DNA of 64,000 nucleotides from Betaproteobacteria bacterium (GCA_009923315.1 RFTU01000002.1:40101-104100); one strand, 5' to 3'; positions 1 through 9,000 are shown, counted from the stretch's first letter. The notes: generated by a model from the sequence alone, not told the origin. Numbers and translations are program-made.

Positions 1-1
1 C

Positions 2-424
2 AAGCCCAAGACCGCTGCGCAACTGTGGCAACTGATGGACGATCAGGCCCTGCATGAGGTCTTGTCCTCGACGGTGGCCGCGGGCCTACCCGGTTGGCGT
101 GCTGGCATCCCGTCGGCAGTACCCGCGCGCTGGGTGGGGCCAAACGGTCAGGTGGCGGCGGCAGACAGGCGATGGCCAGGCGACATTCGGCCGATTCAGG
201 CGCAGGCCACCGTGCACTTCGCGCACAAGACGGGCACGACCGAAAACTATGCCTCCGACGCGGGGTGGGTGCGCACGTGCGCACCCGGCGGGCGTCGCTA
301 CCTGGTGGCCCTCCTGTCCACCCTGGGGTCACGCCATGCGCCCCATCAGGGCCTGGCCACCGATTGGTGCATCCCCGCACTGGGTGCGCGCATCGACGCC
401 TGGCTGGCGCAGCGCCTGGGCTAG
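2..424 (+). CDS. Class A beta-lactamase-like serine hydrolase, C-terminal part
   Basis: The window opens inside this gene, so the start and the catalytic SxxK serine lie upstream. The reading frame beginning at base 2 runs 140 codons to a TAG. The visible part carries HKTGTTENYASDAGWV, which matches the KTG box and following beta-strand of class A beta-lactamases and related exported serine hydrolases, plus a typical C-terminal helix ending in WLAQRLG. Such enzymes open beta-lactam rings or act on D-Ala-containing peptides in the periplasm. Its position beside a run of peptidoglycan enzymes fits either role. A small GC hairpin (424-437, five-pair stem) overlaps the stop but has no T-run. Class assignment rests on one motif and is moderate. 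Confidence 0.6.
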   Translation, partial: KPKTAAQLWQLMDDQALHEVLSSTVAAGLPGWRAGIPSAVPARWVGPNGQVAAADRRWPGDIRPIQAQATVHFAHKTGTTENYASDAGWVRTCAPGGRRYLVALLSTLGSRHAPHQGLATDWCIPALGARIDAWLAQRLG

Positions 425-565
425 GCCGAACTCGGCCGGCCGTGCCTTCGCCTGGGTGTGCGTTGTGCCTTTCCGGCAACACCGTTGACTCGTGTTTTCC
501 CCAGGGTCGGGTGAGAAAAGCGGAAGATCGCAGCAGGATCGGCGCGCCGATGGACCGGCCTCGGT

Positions 566-582
566 CATAACACCGGGTTATG
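566..582. promoter_or_regulatory. Dyad with T-N11-A spacing upstream of the TonB receptor gene
   Basis: CATAAC and GTTATG form an inverted repeat around a 5-base centre, and the T at 568 and A at 580 give the T-N11-A pattern of LysR-type operators. The outer bases extend the dyad with one extra G (GGTCATAAC / GTTATGGACC, 563-586). It lies about 120 bases before the receptor start, and a LysR gene follows the receptor. This makes it a plausible operator for that regulator. The rest of the 278-base gap (425-702) shows no gene and no promoter that I can call. Confidence 0.4.
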
Positions 583-702
583 GACCCAAGCCGATCCGGC
601 AAACTACGGCGGTGTCGCGCCCCGGCGCCACTGCGCTACATTTTTTGAAAGTCCGACAACCCTGGCCGCCGCTTCTCGGCGTGCCCCGCTCAGGAGATTT
701 CC

Positions 703-3573
703 ATGAAACTCAAGCCGATCGTTCAAGCCCTGGCGGCCCTCAGCCTGATCTCGCCCGTCATGGCACAACAGGTGGCCGAGCAGAAGGTGGAAATCACGGG
801 CTCGAGCATCAAGCGCTTGGCCAGCGAAGGTGCCCTGCCGGTGCAGGTCATCACGCGTCAAGACATTGAGCAGCAGGGTCTGACCAGTGCCGAGCAAGTC
901 ATCCTGTGGCTGTCCACCAACGGCAACGGCTTGGACAACCTGGCCTCCAACGCCGATGTGGTCGGCGGCGCGCAGCGAGGCAACAACGGCGCAACCAGCG
1001 CCAACCTGCGCGGTCAGGGCAGCAACGCCACCCTGATCCTGATGAACGGACGGCGCGTGGCCGCACACGGCCTGAACGGCGGCGTGGTGGATCTGAATCA
1101 GATTCCGATGGCCGCCATTCAACGCATTGAGGTCTTGAAGGACGGCGCGAGCTCCATCTACGGCACCGATGCCATTGGTGGGGTCATCAACTTCATCCTG
1201 CGCACGGATTACAGCGGCGCCTCGGTGCAAGGCTCGAGCGACGTGACCCAGGCCGGAGGCGGCAATATCTACCGAGCCTCGGTGGTGGCGGGCACCGGCG
1301 ACCTCAACCGCGATGGCTACAACATCATGGCGGTGCTGGCTCGGCGCGAGCACCAGGCCCTGCGCGGTGACCAGCGCGACTTCGTCAACACCTTCCAGCC
1401 CAACCGCGGCTTGAGTGTGGACACCCGCGGCACGCCTTTCGCCACCCTCTTCCCGCTGGCTGGCACCCTATTCCCCACGACGACCTCTGTGCCCTTCCTG
1501 CCGGGCAGCACGACAGTGAGGGCCTCCGGTGGCCTGAACGTGCTGGACCTCCCGGGTGCCGAAGGTTGCGGCTCCATCGCTGGGCAAGCACCCTATGACG
1601 CCCTGTTGTGGAATGTGCCCACGGCCGCTTTGTCTTGCGCCTGGGACACCGGTCGGGCAGCGGTTCTGCAGCAGCCCATCAGCGATACCAACCTGGTGGC
1701 GCGCGCCACCTTCAAGCTTGGCGAGCACCAGCTCGCGGCCGAGTTCACTGGCAGCCAGACCGACTCGGCCAAGCGGTTTTCCAACGTGCAGCTGACGCCC
1801 AACACCACGACGCAGCAGCTGCGGTTCCCGCGAAACGCTGCCTCGCAAGCGGCGTATGACGCCGTCTTCAACCGGCTGCTGAGCGCGTTCCCGGGCCAGA
1901 TCACGGAAGCCCAGCGGGGCCAGTCGTTGTCCTACCGTTGGCGCTGCATGGAGTGCGGGCCTCGAGAACTCACGACCGATACCAGCACCCAGCGCTGGGC
2001 CGTCACCCTGGACGGCCCCTTGGGCAGGGGCTGGGACTACCGCGCCGGCCTGATCCAGGCCAGCAGCGATGCCAAGTCCAAGCTGGGCACCGGCTACTAC
2101 TACCGTGGCACCACCGCCACCGGCGCGCCCGATGGTGGCCCCGGCATCATCCCGGCGCTCAACAGTGGCCGCATCAACGTGTTCCTGTTCCCGGGCCAGA
2201 CTCAGAGTGCCGACGGCCTGGCTGCGCTTCAGGAGGCCTCGGCAGCCGGTGTGGTCCTTTATGGCGGCAAGTTCACGATGCAGCAGGCCGACTTCGCCGC
2301 CACGGGCCCCGTGGGCAAGTTGCCGGGCGGTGAAGTGCTGGCTGCGGTGGGCATGGATCTTCGCCGGGAGGAGTACCGCTTCAATGGCGACGAGCGTGAC
2401 CTCGCCTCTCAGCGCGTGATCATCGCGGCTCCCTTTGACCAGACCAACGTGCTGCTGGGTGCCAAGCGTGAAGTCAAGGCCTTCTACGGCGAATTGCTGG
2501 TCCCCTTGACCAAGCAGATCGAGACCACCCTGTCGGCTCGGCGCGACGACTACACCGGCTTTGGTGTGACCACGAACCCCAAGATCTCAGCGCGCTGGAA
2601 GCCCTCCCAACAGTTTCTGGGCCGCGGCTCGTACAGCACCGGTTTCCGGGTGCCGACCTTCAACCAGCTCTACAACGGTTCTGCCGAGTCGCTGTTCACC
2701 GGCACCACCTTGGTCGACCCCAAGACCTGCCCGAGCGGACGCCCCAACACCACCGACCCGGGTTGCGCCTTCATCGATCGCGCGGCCAACATCATCAACG
2801 GCGGAAAGCCCGACCTCGGCCCCGAGGAAGCCAAGATGGGCTCTGTGGGCTTCATCTTCGAGCCCAATTCACACCTCAGCATGGGCCTGGACTGGTGGAC
2901 CATCCGCCGCGAGGGCACGATCCAGATCCTGTCGCTGACCCAACTCATCGACAACTACAACCTGTTCCCCGAGCGCTTCATCCGTGATCCGTCAGGCAAG
3001 ATCATCGCCGTGGACCAGCGTTGGATCAACGCCGGCGAGACGGAAACCTCGGGTGTCGAAGTCACCCTGCGAGGTGGCTTCGTGGCCATGGACGCGCGCT
3101 GGACAGCCGGGCTGGACGGCACCTATCTGCTCAAGAAGCGTTCGCGCGTGGTGCCCTCGGCCGCCTGGAGCGCCAGCGAGATCGGCCAGTTCAGCTTCGC
3201 GGGAGACTTGGGTCTGCGTTGGAAGCACAGTGCTTTCCTCACGCGCAGCCAGGGCCCCTGGATCACCACCGTCTCGCAGATCTTCCGCAGCGGCTATAAC
3301 GACCAGGTCCTACCCGGCGTGGCTGCCGGCGCGGTGACACCGCCGGACTTCAAGACCCGGGTAGACAACTACACGACCTACAACCTGGCGCTGACCTACA
3401 CCGGCATCAAGAATCTGCGGGTGACTGGTCTGATCAAGAACCTCTTCGATCGTGACCCGCCGTTTGCGATCACCTACGACAGCAACTTCGGGTCGGGCAG
3501 TTCTTGGGAACCACGAGTGGCGGACCCACGTGGCCGTGCCTTCGTCGTGAGCATCGACTACAAGTTCCGCTGA
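703..3573 (+). CDS. TonB-dependent outer membrane receptor
   Basis: This 956-residue protein would import a ligand across the outer membrane using TonB/ExbBD energy. It has a clear Sec signal peptide ending near PVMAQ (about residue 22), then KVEITGSSIKR as a TonB-box-like segment. A plug domain at about 30-155 carries the family motifs ANLRGQG, LILMNGRRV, IEVLKDGASSIYGTDAIGG and VINFILR. A long beta-barrel follows and ends in the aromatic C-terminal strand SIDYKFR. The start is supported by CAGGAGA a few bases upstream. The length and plug style match the large substrate receptors common in Xanthomonadales and some Burkholderiales rather than compact siderophore receptors. No ligand can be read from sequence. 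The neighbours downstream all act on cell-wall material, which raises the possibility of a muropeptide or peptide ligand. Confidence 0.92.
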   Translation: MKLKPIVQALAALSLISPVMAQQVAEQKVEITGSSIKRLASEGALPVQVITRQDIEQQGLTSAEQVILWLSTNGNGLDNLASNADVVGGAQRGNNGATSANLRGQGSNATLILMNGRRVAAHGLNGGVVDLNQIPMAAIQRIEVLKDGASSIYGTDAIGGVINFILRTDYSGASVQGSSDVTQAGGGNIYRASVVAGTGDLNRDGYNIMAVLARREHQALRGDQRDFVNTFQPNRGLSVDTRGTPFATLFPLAGTLFPTTTSVPFLPGSTTVRASGGLNVLDLPGAEGCGSIAGQAPYDALLWNVPTAALSCAWDTGRAAVLQQPISDTNLVARATFKLGEHQLAAEFTGSQTDSAKRFSNVQLTPNTTTQQLRFPRNAASQAAYDAVFNRLLSAFPGQITEAQRGQSLSYRWRCMECGPRELTTDTSTQRWAVTLDGPLGRGWDYRAGLIQASSDAKSKLGTGYYYRGTTATGAPDGGPGIIPALNSGRINVFLFPGQTQSADGLAALQEASAAGVVLYGGKFTMQQADFAATGPVGKLPGGEVLAAVGMDLRREEYRFNGDERDLASQRVIIAAPFDQTNVLLGAKREVKAFYGELLVPLTKQIETTLSARRDDYTGFGVTTNPKISARWKPSQQFLGRGSYSTGFRVPTFNQLYNGSAESLFTGTTLVDPKTCPSGRPNTTDPGCAFIDRAANIINGGKPDLGPEEAKMGSVGFIFEPNSHLSMGLDWWTIRREGTIQILSLTQLIDNYNLFPERFIRDPSGKIIAVDQRWINAGETETSGVEVTLRGGFVAMDARWTAGLDGTYLLKKRSRVVPSAAWSASEIGQFSFAGDLGLRWKHSAFLTRSQGPWITTVSQIFRSGYNDQVLPGVAAGAVTPPDFKTRVDNYTTYNLALTYTGIKNLRVTGLIKNLFDRDPPFAITYDSNFGSGSSWEPRVADPRGRAFVVSIDYKFR

Positions 3574-3588
3574 TCCCGGGCCACCGCG

Positions 3589-4536
3589 GTGAGGCTGCGG
3601 CACCTGGAGGTTTTCCATGCCGTGATGCGCGCCGGCACCGTCAGTGGTGCGGCGCGCCTGCTGCACATCTCGCAGCCGGCGGTCGTGCTGCAGCACGCCG
3701 AGGCCCAGCTGGGCTTGGCGCTGTTCGAGCGGGTGCACGGCAAGTTTCACCCCACACCCGAGGCACGGCGGCTGTTTGCCGAGGTCGACAAGCTGCACGC
3801 CGAGTTGGTGTCCATTCGTCGGCTGGCGGCCAACCTGAAGGCAGGGCCTCAGCAACGGGTTCGTCTGTCGGTGACGCCTGCCCTGGGGGCGACCGTGGTG
3901 CCATCGGCCGTGGCGCGATGGTCACGCAACTATTCGCAAGGCCATTGCGAACTGGCCACCCACCACACGCGTGAGCTGGTACAGGCTCTGATTCTGTCGG
4001 AGCTGGACATGGGGCTGACGCTGCACGACCCGCAACACCCCGGTGTGCACGCGGAGGTGCTCACGCGTGCACCCATGATGGTCCTGCTGCCGGCGCGTGG
4101 GGCCGCTCTGCGCGCGCGCTCGGCCTTGCATCTGCAGTCCCTGCCACCTCACCTGATCGGTCTGTCACCGACCGACCCGCTGGGGCTGCGCGTGACCGCC
4201 GAATGCGAGGCCTTGGGCCTGACGCTACAGCCACATGTGTCCGTGCAAACCTATCAGCTGGCGCGGCAACTGGCCGAAGCGGGTGTGGGTGCGGCCATCG
4301 TCGACCCCTTCACCGCCGCCAGCGCAGACCGGGAGCGGGTGGCCGTTCGCCCCGTGGAACCCCTGATCACCGTCCCCCTGGTGTTGCTGACCCCCGTGGC
4401 AGCCCCTCTTTCGCAGCCAGCCCGACGCTTGGTGCAGGAACTGCGCGAATCGGCAGTCGCCTGCCTGGCCGATGCGGGCATCGCGGAAATCGAGGAACCG
4501 GCCTCGACCGCCGAGCGGCGCGGGCGCTCACGTTGA
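3589..4536 (+). CDS. LysR-family transcriptional regulator
   Basis: A 315-residue LysR-type regulator starting at a GTG only 15 bases after the receptor stop, so it is probably co-transcribed with it. The N-terminal winged helix (about 1-60) reads LEVFHAVMRAGTVSGAARLL then HISQPAV, the usual LysR helix-turn-helix. The remainder is a periplasmic-binding-protein-like effector domain, with VRLSVTPALGATVVPSAV at its start. The family responds to small metabolites and usually controls adjacent genes. The T-N11-A dyad before the receptor gene is a candidate target. The effector is unknown. Confidence 0.9.
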   Translation: MRLRHLEVFHAVMRAGTVSGAARLLHISQPAVVLQHAEAQLGLALFERVHGKFHPTPEARRLFAEVDKLHAELVSIRRLAANLKAGPQQRVRLSVTPALGATVVPSAVARWSRNYSQGHCELATHHTRELVQALILSELDMGLTLHDPQHPGVHAEVLTRAPMMVLLPARGAALRARSALHLQSLPPHLIGLSPTDPLGLRVTAECEALGLTLQPHVSVQTYQLARQLAEAGVGAAIVDPFTAASADRERVAVRPVEPLITVPLVLLTPVAAPLSQPARRLVQELRESAVACLADAGIAEIEEPASTAERRGRSR

Positions 4537-4549
4537 GGCCGCAGCGGCC

Positions 4550-5200
4550 ATGAGCATGCAACCCAGCGCGCCGTCAGATGCCGCGTGCTCGCCTGGCAGC
4601 CTGCCGTGCGAAGCGGTCGGTCAACACCCTGAGTTCGTCCATCTGTCCACCATCCCCGGGATCGTCGTGGACATCCGATACGCCGGGCCTTCGAACTTCG
4701 CCGGCCGAAACTTGTATGCCGGTCTGGACTGCGCCTGGTTGCGCCGACCGGCTGCACAGGGCTTGGCGCGCGCTGCCCAATGGCTGTCCACGAGTCGGCC
4801 AGGCCATCGACTGCTGGTCCTGGATGCCCTGCGCCCCCAACGGGTACAGGAAGCGATATGGCAAGACGTTCGAGGCACGCACATGGCCGCGTACTTTGCC
4901 GAACCGGTGCGCGGCTCCATCCACTCCTTCGGCATGGCCGTCGATGTGACGATGCTCGACCCGCAAGGTCGCGAGTGCGACATGGGCAGTGGCTACGACG
5001 AGATGAACGAGCGCTCGCACCCGAGCCTGGAGTCGCGTCACCTGGCCCTGGGCGAATTGCGTGCGGAACATTTGGTGGAAAGAGGATGGCTGTATGCCGC
5101 CATGGCCGAAGGCGGCTTTGTGGGCATCTCCACCGAGTGGTGGCACTTCGATCATGGTGACCGTGACCAGGTCCGGCAGGAGATGCAGCGTGTGGTGTGA
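4550..5200 (+). CDS. ddpX: D-alanyl-D-alanine dipeptidase (VanX/DdpX family, M15D)
   Basis: This zinc enzyme hydrolyses free D-Ala-D-Ala to two D-alanines. All family motifs are present in 216 residues: DIRYAGPSNFAGRNLY (41-56), LDALRPQRVQ (91-100), SIHSFGMAVDVT with zinc ligands His125 and Asp132, and EWWHFD with catalytic Glu196 and zinc ligand His199. No signal peptide is visible, so a cytoplasmic location is likely. The ATG at 4550 lies 13 bases after the LysR stop; the frame stays open upstream into lysR, but the family match begins after this ATG. There is no vanS/vanR, vanH or D-Ala-D-Lac ligase nearby, so nutrition or recycling is likelier than glycopeptide resistance. Free D-alanine could feed the D-amino acid dehydrogenase encoded at 11650-12897. 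Confidence 0.9.
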   Translation: MSMQPSAPSDAACSPGSLPCEAVGQHPEFVHLSTIPGIVVDIRYAGPSNFAGRNLYAGLDCAWLRRPAAQGLARAAQWLSTSRPGHRLLVLDALRPQRVQEAIWQDVRGTHMAAYFAEPVRGSIHSFGMAVDVTMLDPQGRECDMGSGYDEMNERSHPSLESRHLALGELRAEHLVERGWLYAAMAEGGFVGISTEWWHFDHGDRDQVRQEMQRVV

Positions 5201-6275
5201 AGGACAACCCCCCAAGCGACGTACCGTGCTCCAGCACGCCGCAGCGGTGCTGGTGGCCAGTGTGGCCACCGCGTCCGCTGCGCCACGCGCCCAGGCAAGC
5301 CCGCGTCCTTCTCCGACCTCCGCCCTGCCACTGATCAAGCCGCCCCGCCTGCACAGCGGACAGACCATCGGCCTGGTGGCGCCCTCAGGCGCGGTGCACG
5401 AGCGCCTGCCGCTGGAGATTGCCATCGACACGCTCGGCGCGCTGGGATTCAAAGTCAAGGAAGCGCCACACCTTCGTGCGCGCCGAGGGCAGTTTGCCGG
5501 CACCGATGCCCAGCGCGCCGCCGCGCTCAATGCCATGTTCGCCGACCCCGACGTGCATGGCGTGTTGGCCATCACAGGGGGCTCAGGCGCCAACCGCATC
5601 CTGCCCCTGCTCGACTATGCGCAGTTGCGACGCACCCCCAAGTTCATCGGTGGCTTTTCCGACATCACGTCCCTGCTGCACGCGGTGCACAGCCAGACCG
5701 GCTTGGTGACGTTCCATTGCCCGGCCGGCGTGTCTGAATGGAACGAATTCAGCTGGCGGCACTTCAAGGGGGTGGCCCTTGACGGTTCACCCGTGCTGAT
5801 GCGCAACGAGCCCGACAAGGGTCCCTTGCCCGCCCCGCGGGAAGACCGCACCCTGACCATCCGCCCCGGCGTGGCGCGCGGGCCGCTCTTGGGCGGCAAC
5901 CTGGCGGTGCTGTCCTCCTTGTGCGGCTCTGGCTATCTGCGTTCCTTCGATGGCGCCATCCTGTTCCTCGAAGAGATCAATGAGTTCATCTATCGGGTGG
6001 ACCGCATGCTGTCCACACTGAAGCTGGCCGGTGTGCTCGACCGCCTGTCCGGCGTGATGCTGGGGGCGTTCACCAACTGCACGCCCGGCGACGGCTTCTG
6101 GACCCTGACGCTGGATGAAGTATTCGAGGACTACTTCGGAGGGCTGGGCGTGCCGGTCTACCGGGGCGCCTCGTTTGGCCACATCAAGCGCAAGTTCACA
6201 CTGCCGCTGGGGGTGCCGGCCGAAATCGACGCCGGCGCGGGGACCGTGCGCCTCTTGGAGCCGGCCGTCGCCTGA
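5190..6275 (+). CDS. ldcA: LD-carboxypeptidase (S66 family) with twin-arginine leader
   Basis: S66 peptidases remove the terminal D-Ala from L,D-linked tetrapeptides of peptidoglycan. The GTG at 5190 is preferred because AGGAGA sits at 5179-5184 at ideal spacing; it overlaps the end of ddpX by 11 bases, which suggests translational coupling. The 361-residue product has the expected motifs: TGGSGANRIL (129-138), GFSDIT with nucleophile Ser157, FLEE around Glu261-262, and GHIKRK with His331 completing the Ser-Glu-His triad. It begins with KRRTVLQHAAAVLVASVATASA, a twin-arginine type leader. Well-known LdcA is cytoplasmic and leaderless, so an exported form is unusual. MccF-type microcin self-immunity peptidases share the fold and are an alternative. 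Confidence 0.85.
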   Translation: MWCEGQPPKRRTVLQHAAAVLVASVATASAAPRAQASPRPSPTSALPLIKPPRLHSGQTIGLVAPSGAVHERLPLEIAIDTLGALGFKVKEAPHLRARRGQFAGTDAQRAAALNAMFADPDVHGVLAITGGSGANRILPLLDYAQLRRTPKFIGGFSDITSLLHAVHSQTGLVTFHCPAGVSEWNEFSWRHFKGVALDGSPVLMRNEPDKGPLPAPREDRTLTIRPGVARGPLLGGNLAVLSSLCGSGYLRSFDGAILFLEEINEFIYRVDRMLSTLKLAGVLDRLSGVMLGAFTNCTPGDGFWTLTLDEVFEDYFGGLGVPVYRGASFGHIKRKFTLPLGVPAEIDAGAGTVRLLEPAVA

Positions 6276-6304
6276 GCCCAGGGTCTGGCCTGCGGCCTAT
6301 CGCT

Positions 6305-7990
6305 TCACCACGAGTTGGCCCCTGCAGCCACCCAGTTGGCCACCGCATCCAGAACGGGACGTCCACGGCGTGGCGCCTCGTCATGATTGACCATCGCCGC
6401 CATCACCCAGCGCCGGCCCTGCGCGTCTTCCACATAGCCGGCCAGCGCCACGGCGTTGCGCAGCGTACCGGGCTTCAAGCGCGCGCGACCGCGTGCCGGT
6501 GTGTCGGTCATTCGCGCGCGCAGTGAACCATCCACGCCGGCGATCGGCAAACTCATCATCAGTTCGCTCGCATGCATTTGGGCGTGTGCCGCACGCAGCA
6601 CCAGCGCCAGTTGACGCGGCGTGATGCGCTCGCTGCGCGAAAGGCCCGAGCCGTTGTCCATCACCAGGCCTTCGGTTGGGATACCGTGCTCCGTCAGCCA
6701 GCGCCGCACCGAAGCCTCTGCCCACTCAAGGGTGCTGCGCTCAGGAGCCCTCTGTGCCTGCAAGGCAGGCAGCGCCGCGGCCCTGCGCTCTTCCTCCAGC
6801 CCGACCAGCAGGTACAGGATGCGGGTGGCCACGTTGTCCGATGTCTTGTTCAAGGGGCGCAGCCACTCCCCCCAAGGTCTGGCTTCGCGACGCGCCAAGA
6901 GTCGGGTGGGCAGAGACAGCGGCCGCGGTGCAGCAGCCGCAGGGGTCGCCGCACTCGCCAACGGCAGTGTGGTGGGCGGTGCGGCCACGGCTGCAGCGCT
7001 CGCCACCACAGGGCTTGCCTCGTGCACGAACTCGCCCCTTTCCGCCTCGCGCACGCGCCCATTCCACTGGCCGCCCAACTCTGCCCACACCCAACGCAGC
7101 TGCGCTTGGGCCTGGCGGTTGCGCTCCATCAACTGCAGCGCTTGCCGCTGGGTGCACTCAGGGGGAAAGCGGCCCATCAAGCGCACCACCACGACCCCGT
7201 TGGCTTGCTCTTCGAAACTGGGGGTGTTCCAGCCCGCAGTACTCCAGTCGCGACATGCCACCGTGCCGGCGGGGTGCAAGGTCAAGCGGTTGTCCAGTTG
7301 GACACCGGGCAATTCGGGCCGCAATCGCGCGCTGACCTGGCTGCGGTCCGACACCAACTCCAACACCTGCAGATTGCCCGCCAGCTGCAGGGCATCGGGA
7401 ATCACGTTGTAGGGAAATTCTGGGGACTCATCAAAGGCCGGCACACCGATGTCCAGGCGCGCAGGCTTGAAGAGGTGCCGGTCCAACACGATGTCGCCCT
7501 CGATGTGGCGCACGCCCGCCTCACGCAACTCCAGCATCAAGGCCCACAACTGGGGCAGGCCCAACTCGAGGTCCGCGCCGCCGCGCACCACCAAGTCACC
7601 ACGCAGGCGCCCCTGCTCAATGGGGGCGGCGGTGCGCAGTTCGGTGTATCCCCGCACATTGGGGCCGACCCGATCCAGTGCCACCGCGCTGGTGACCACC
7701 TTCATGGCCGACGCGGGCTGCATGGGCCGGTCGGCCTGGTGCAGCAGGGCACTGGCCGGCCGATCTCCCGCCCGGGGCTCCAGGGGCAGCACCGCCACCG
7801 CCAAGGTCGAGGCGTCAAGCCCCGCCTTCTCCAGCGCGGCGCGCACGGGGGTGGGCAGTGCAGGGGGGGCTTCCCGCTGATGGGCGCAACCGGACAGGCC
7901 GAGCAGCCACCACACGCCCAGCACGGCCAGGGACTTGAACACCGCCGGTCGTTGAGGTGTGCGCTTCGGGTTCAGATTTGTCGCTTGCAT
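6305..7990 (-). CDS. dacB: D-alanyl-D-alanine carboxypeptidase/endopeptidase (PBP4, DacB)
   Basis: This penicillin-binding protein trims D-Ala and cuts D-Ala-mDAP cross-links in the periplasm. The 561-residue product begins with a lipoprotein leader with lipobox LSGC (Cys35), so it is probably lipid-anchored. The active-site SxxK is SAMK (Ser94-Lys97) and the second motif is SDN, in KTSDNVATRIL near residue 381. The third motif, normally KTG, reads KPG (LKPGTLRN near residue 505). An Ala/Pro-rich stretch at roughly 320-350 interrupts the usual sequence. The ATG at 7990 is chosen over one 45 bases upstream because it starts the signal peptide properly. It converges with the LD-carboxypeptidase gene (29-base gap) and diverges from the amidase gene. 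Confidence 0.88.
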   Translation of the reverse strand: MQATNLNPKRTPQRPAVFKSLAVLGVWWLLGLSGCAHQREAPPALPTPVRAALEKAGLDASTLAVAVLPLEPRAGDRPASALLHQADRPMQPASAMKVVTSAVALDRVGPNVRGYTELRTAAPIEQGRLRGDLVVRGGADLELGLPQLWALMLELREAGVRHIEGDIVLDRHLFKPARLDIGVPAFDESPEFPYNVIPDALQLAGNLQVLELVSDRSQVSARLRPELPGVQLDNRLTLHPAGTVACRDWSTAGWNTPSFEEQANGVVVVRLMGRFPPECTQRQALQLMERNRQAQAQLRWVWAELGGQWNGRVREAERGEFVHEASPVVASAAAVAAPPTTLPLASAATPAAAAPRPLSLPTRLLARREARPWGEWLRPLNKTSDNVATRILYLLVGLEEERRAAALPALQAQRAPERSTLEWAEASVRRWLTEHGIPTEGLVMDNGSGLSRSERITPRQLALVLRAAHAQMHASELMMSLPIAGVDGSLRARMTDTPARGRARLKPGTLRNAVALAGYVEDAQGRRWVMAAMVNHDEAPRRGRPVLDAVANWVAAGANSW

Positions 7991-8181
7991 GGACCCATCA
8001 TTCCATGGCCGCCCCAAGCCAGACAAGCCCGACATCGTCCGGCGACTTCGACCATACCTTTGGGTAATGGGCTGAGATCAACTTGGCATCCAAGGCCCAG
8101 GTATCAGGGGTGCAACGGGTATTCGAAGCCGGTGGGCAGACGCACAATGTCGGGATGCAATGCTTCTGGACCCCATGGGCC

Positions 8182-9000
8182 ATGGTCAGACCGTTCGCCC
8201 GGTGGTGTGGCGCGCTGCTCGGCGCGCTGGTGCTGGCCGGTTGCGCAGGCCCCCGCATCGATGCCCACACCTACCGCGCTGTCAGCCACGACAGCCGAGC
8301 CCAGTTTCTCATCCTGCACTACACCGCCGAAGACCTGGAACGCTCGATTCGTATCCTCACGCAGCAGCGGGTCTCATCGCATTACCTCGTCACCGACGAA
8401 CAGCGCCCGCGCATCTATCGTTTGGTGGATGAGGATCGCAGGGCCTGGCACGCGGGCATCAGTGCGTGGGACGGCCATGCCATGCTCAACGGGAACTCCA
8501 TCGGCATCGAGATCGTGAACCTGGGCAATCGACCCGGCCCCGACGGCCGCGCCACCGAATTTCAGCCCTACCCGCCAGAACAGGTGGAGTTGGTGGTCGA
8601 GTTGGTGCGCGACATCGTCAAGCGCCATCAGATCCGGCCTGATCGCGTGCTCGGCCACAGCGACATTGCACCTCAACGCAAGGTCGATCCCGGCCCACTG
8701 TTCCCCTGGAAACGCCTGGCCGATGAAGGCCTGGTGTTGTGGCCCAAGGAAGAGGAGGTCCGGCAAGCGCAGGCCCTGTACGCCACCGCCGTGCCGCCCG
8801 TGCAGTGGTTTCAGCAGGCACTGGCCAAGCACGGTTTCCTGATCGCGCAGCACGGCGAACTTGATGAGCCGACGCGACGTGTGATCGCCGCCTTCCAGAT
8901 GAAGTACCGCCCTGCGAAGTACGACGGGCAGCCCGATGCGGAAACCGCCGCACTGCTCACCGCCCTCACCGGCTTGCGGCACGCTGCCAAGGCGCCATGA
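8182..9000 (+). CDS. amiD: N-acetylmuramoyl-L-alanine amidase, AmiD-type lipoprotein
   Basis: Amidase_2 enzymes use zinc to cut the bond between MurNAc and L-Ala, releasing stem peptides and denuded glycan. With the start at 8182 the product is 272 residues and opens with MVRPFARW followed by a lipobox LAGC (Cys21), so it should be an outer-membrane lipoprotein. Zinc ligands fit His46 (ILHYTA), His159 (VLGHSDIAPQRK) and Asp169 (KVDPG). A peptidoglycan-binding type 1 domain follows the catalytic domain (about 200-265), as in E. coli AmiD. ATG 8155 would add nine residues and cannot be excluded; neither start has a strong ribosome-binding site. The stop overlaps the next gene by four bases (ATGA). 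Confidence 0.88.
   Translation: MVRPFARWCGALLGALVLAGCAGPRIDAHTYRAVSHDSRAQFLILHYTAEDLERSIRILTQQRVSSHYLVTDEQRPRIYRLVDEDRRAWHAGISAWDGHAMLNGNSIGIEIVNLGNRPGPDGRATEFQPYPPEQVELVVELVRDIVKRHQIRPDRVLGHSDIAPQRKVDPGPLFPWKRLADEGLVLWPKEEEVRQAQALYATAVPPVQWFQQALAKHGFLIAQHGELDEPTRRVIAAFQMKYRPAKYDGQPDAETAALLTALTGLRHAAKAP

Noticed and set aside
424-437. Small GC hairpin at the end of the first gene as a terminator
   Set aside because: A five-pair stem without T-run is expected by chance at this GC content.
4550-5200. Vancomycin resistance (VanX) reading of the dipeptidase
   Set aside because: No vanH, ligase or VanRS genes are present, and Gram-negative bacteria use DdpX for D-Ala-D-Ala catabolism.
6572-8518. 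Long open frame of 648 codons on the plus strand across dacB
   Set aside because: It is antisense to the PBP4 gene, has no recognisable motif and reflects codon bias of high-GC DNA.
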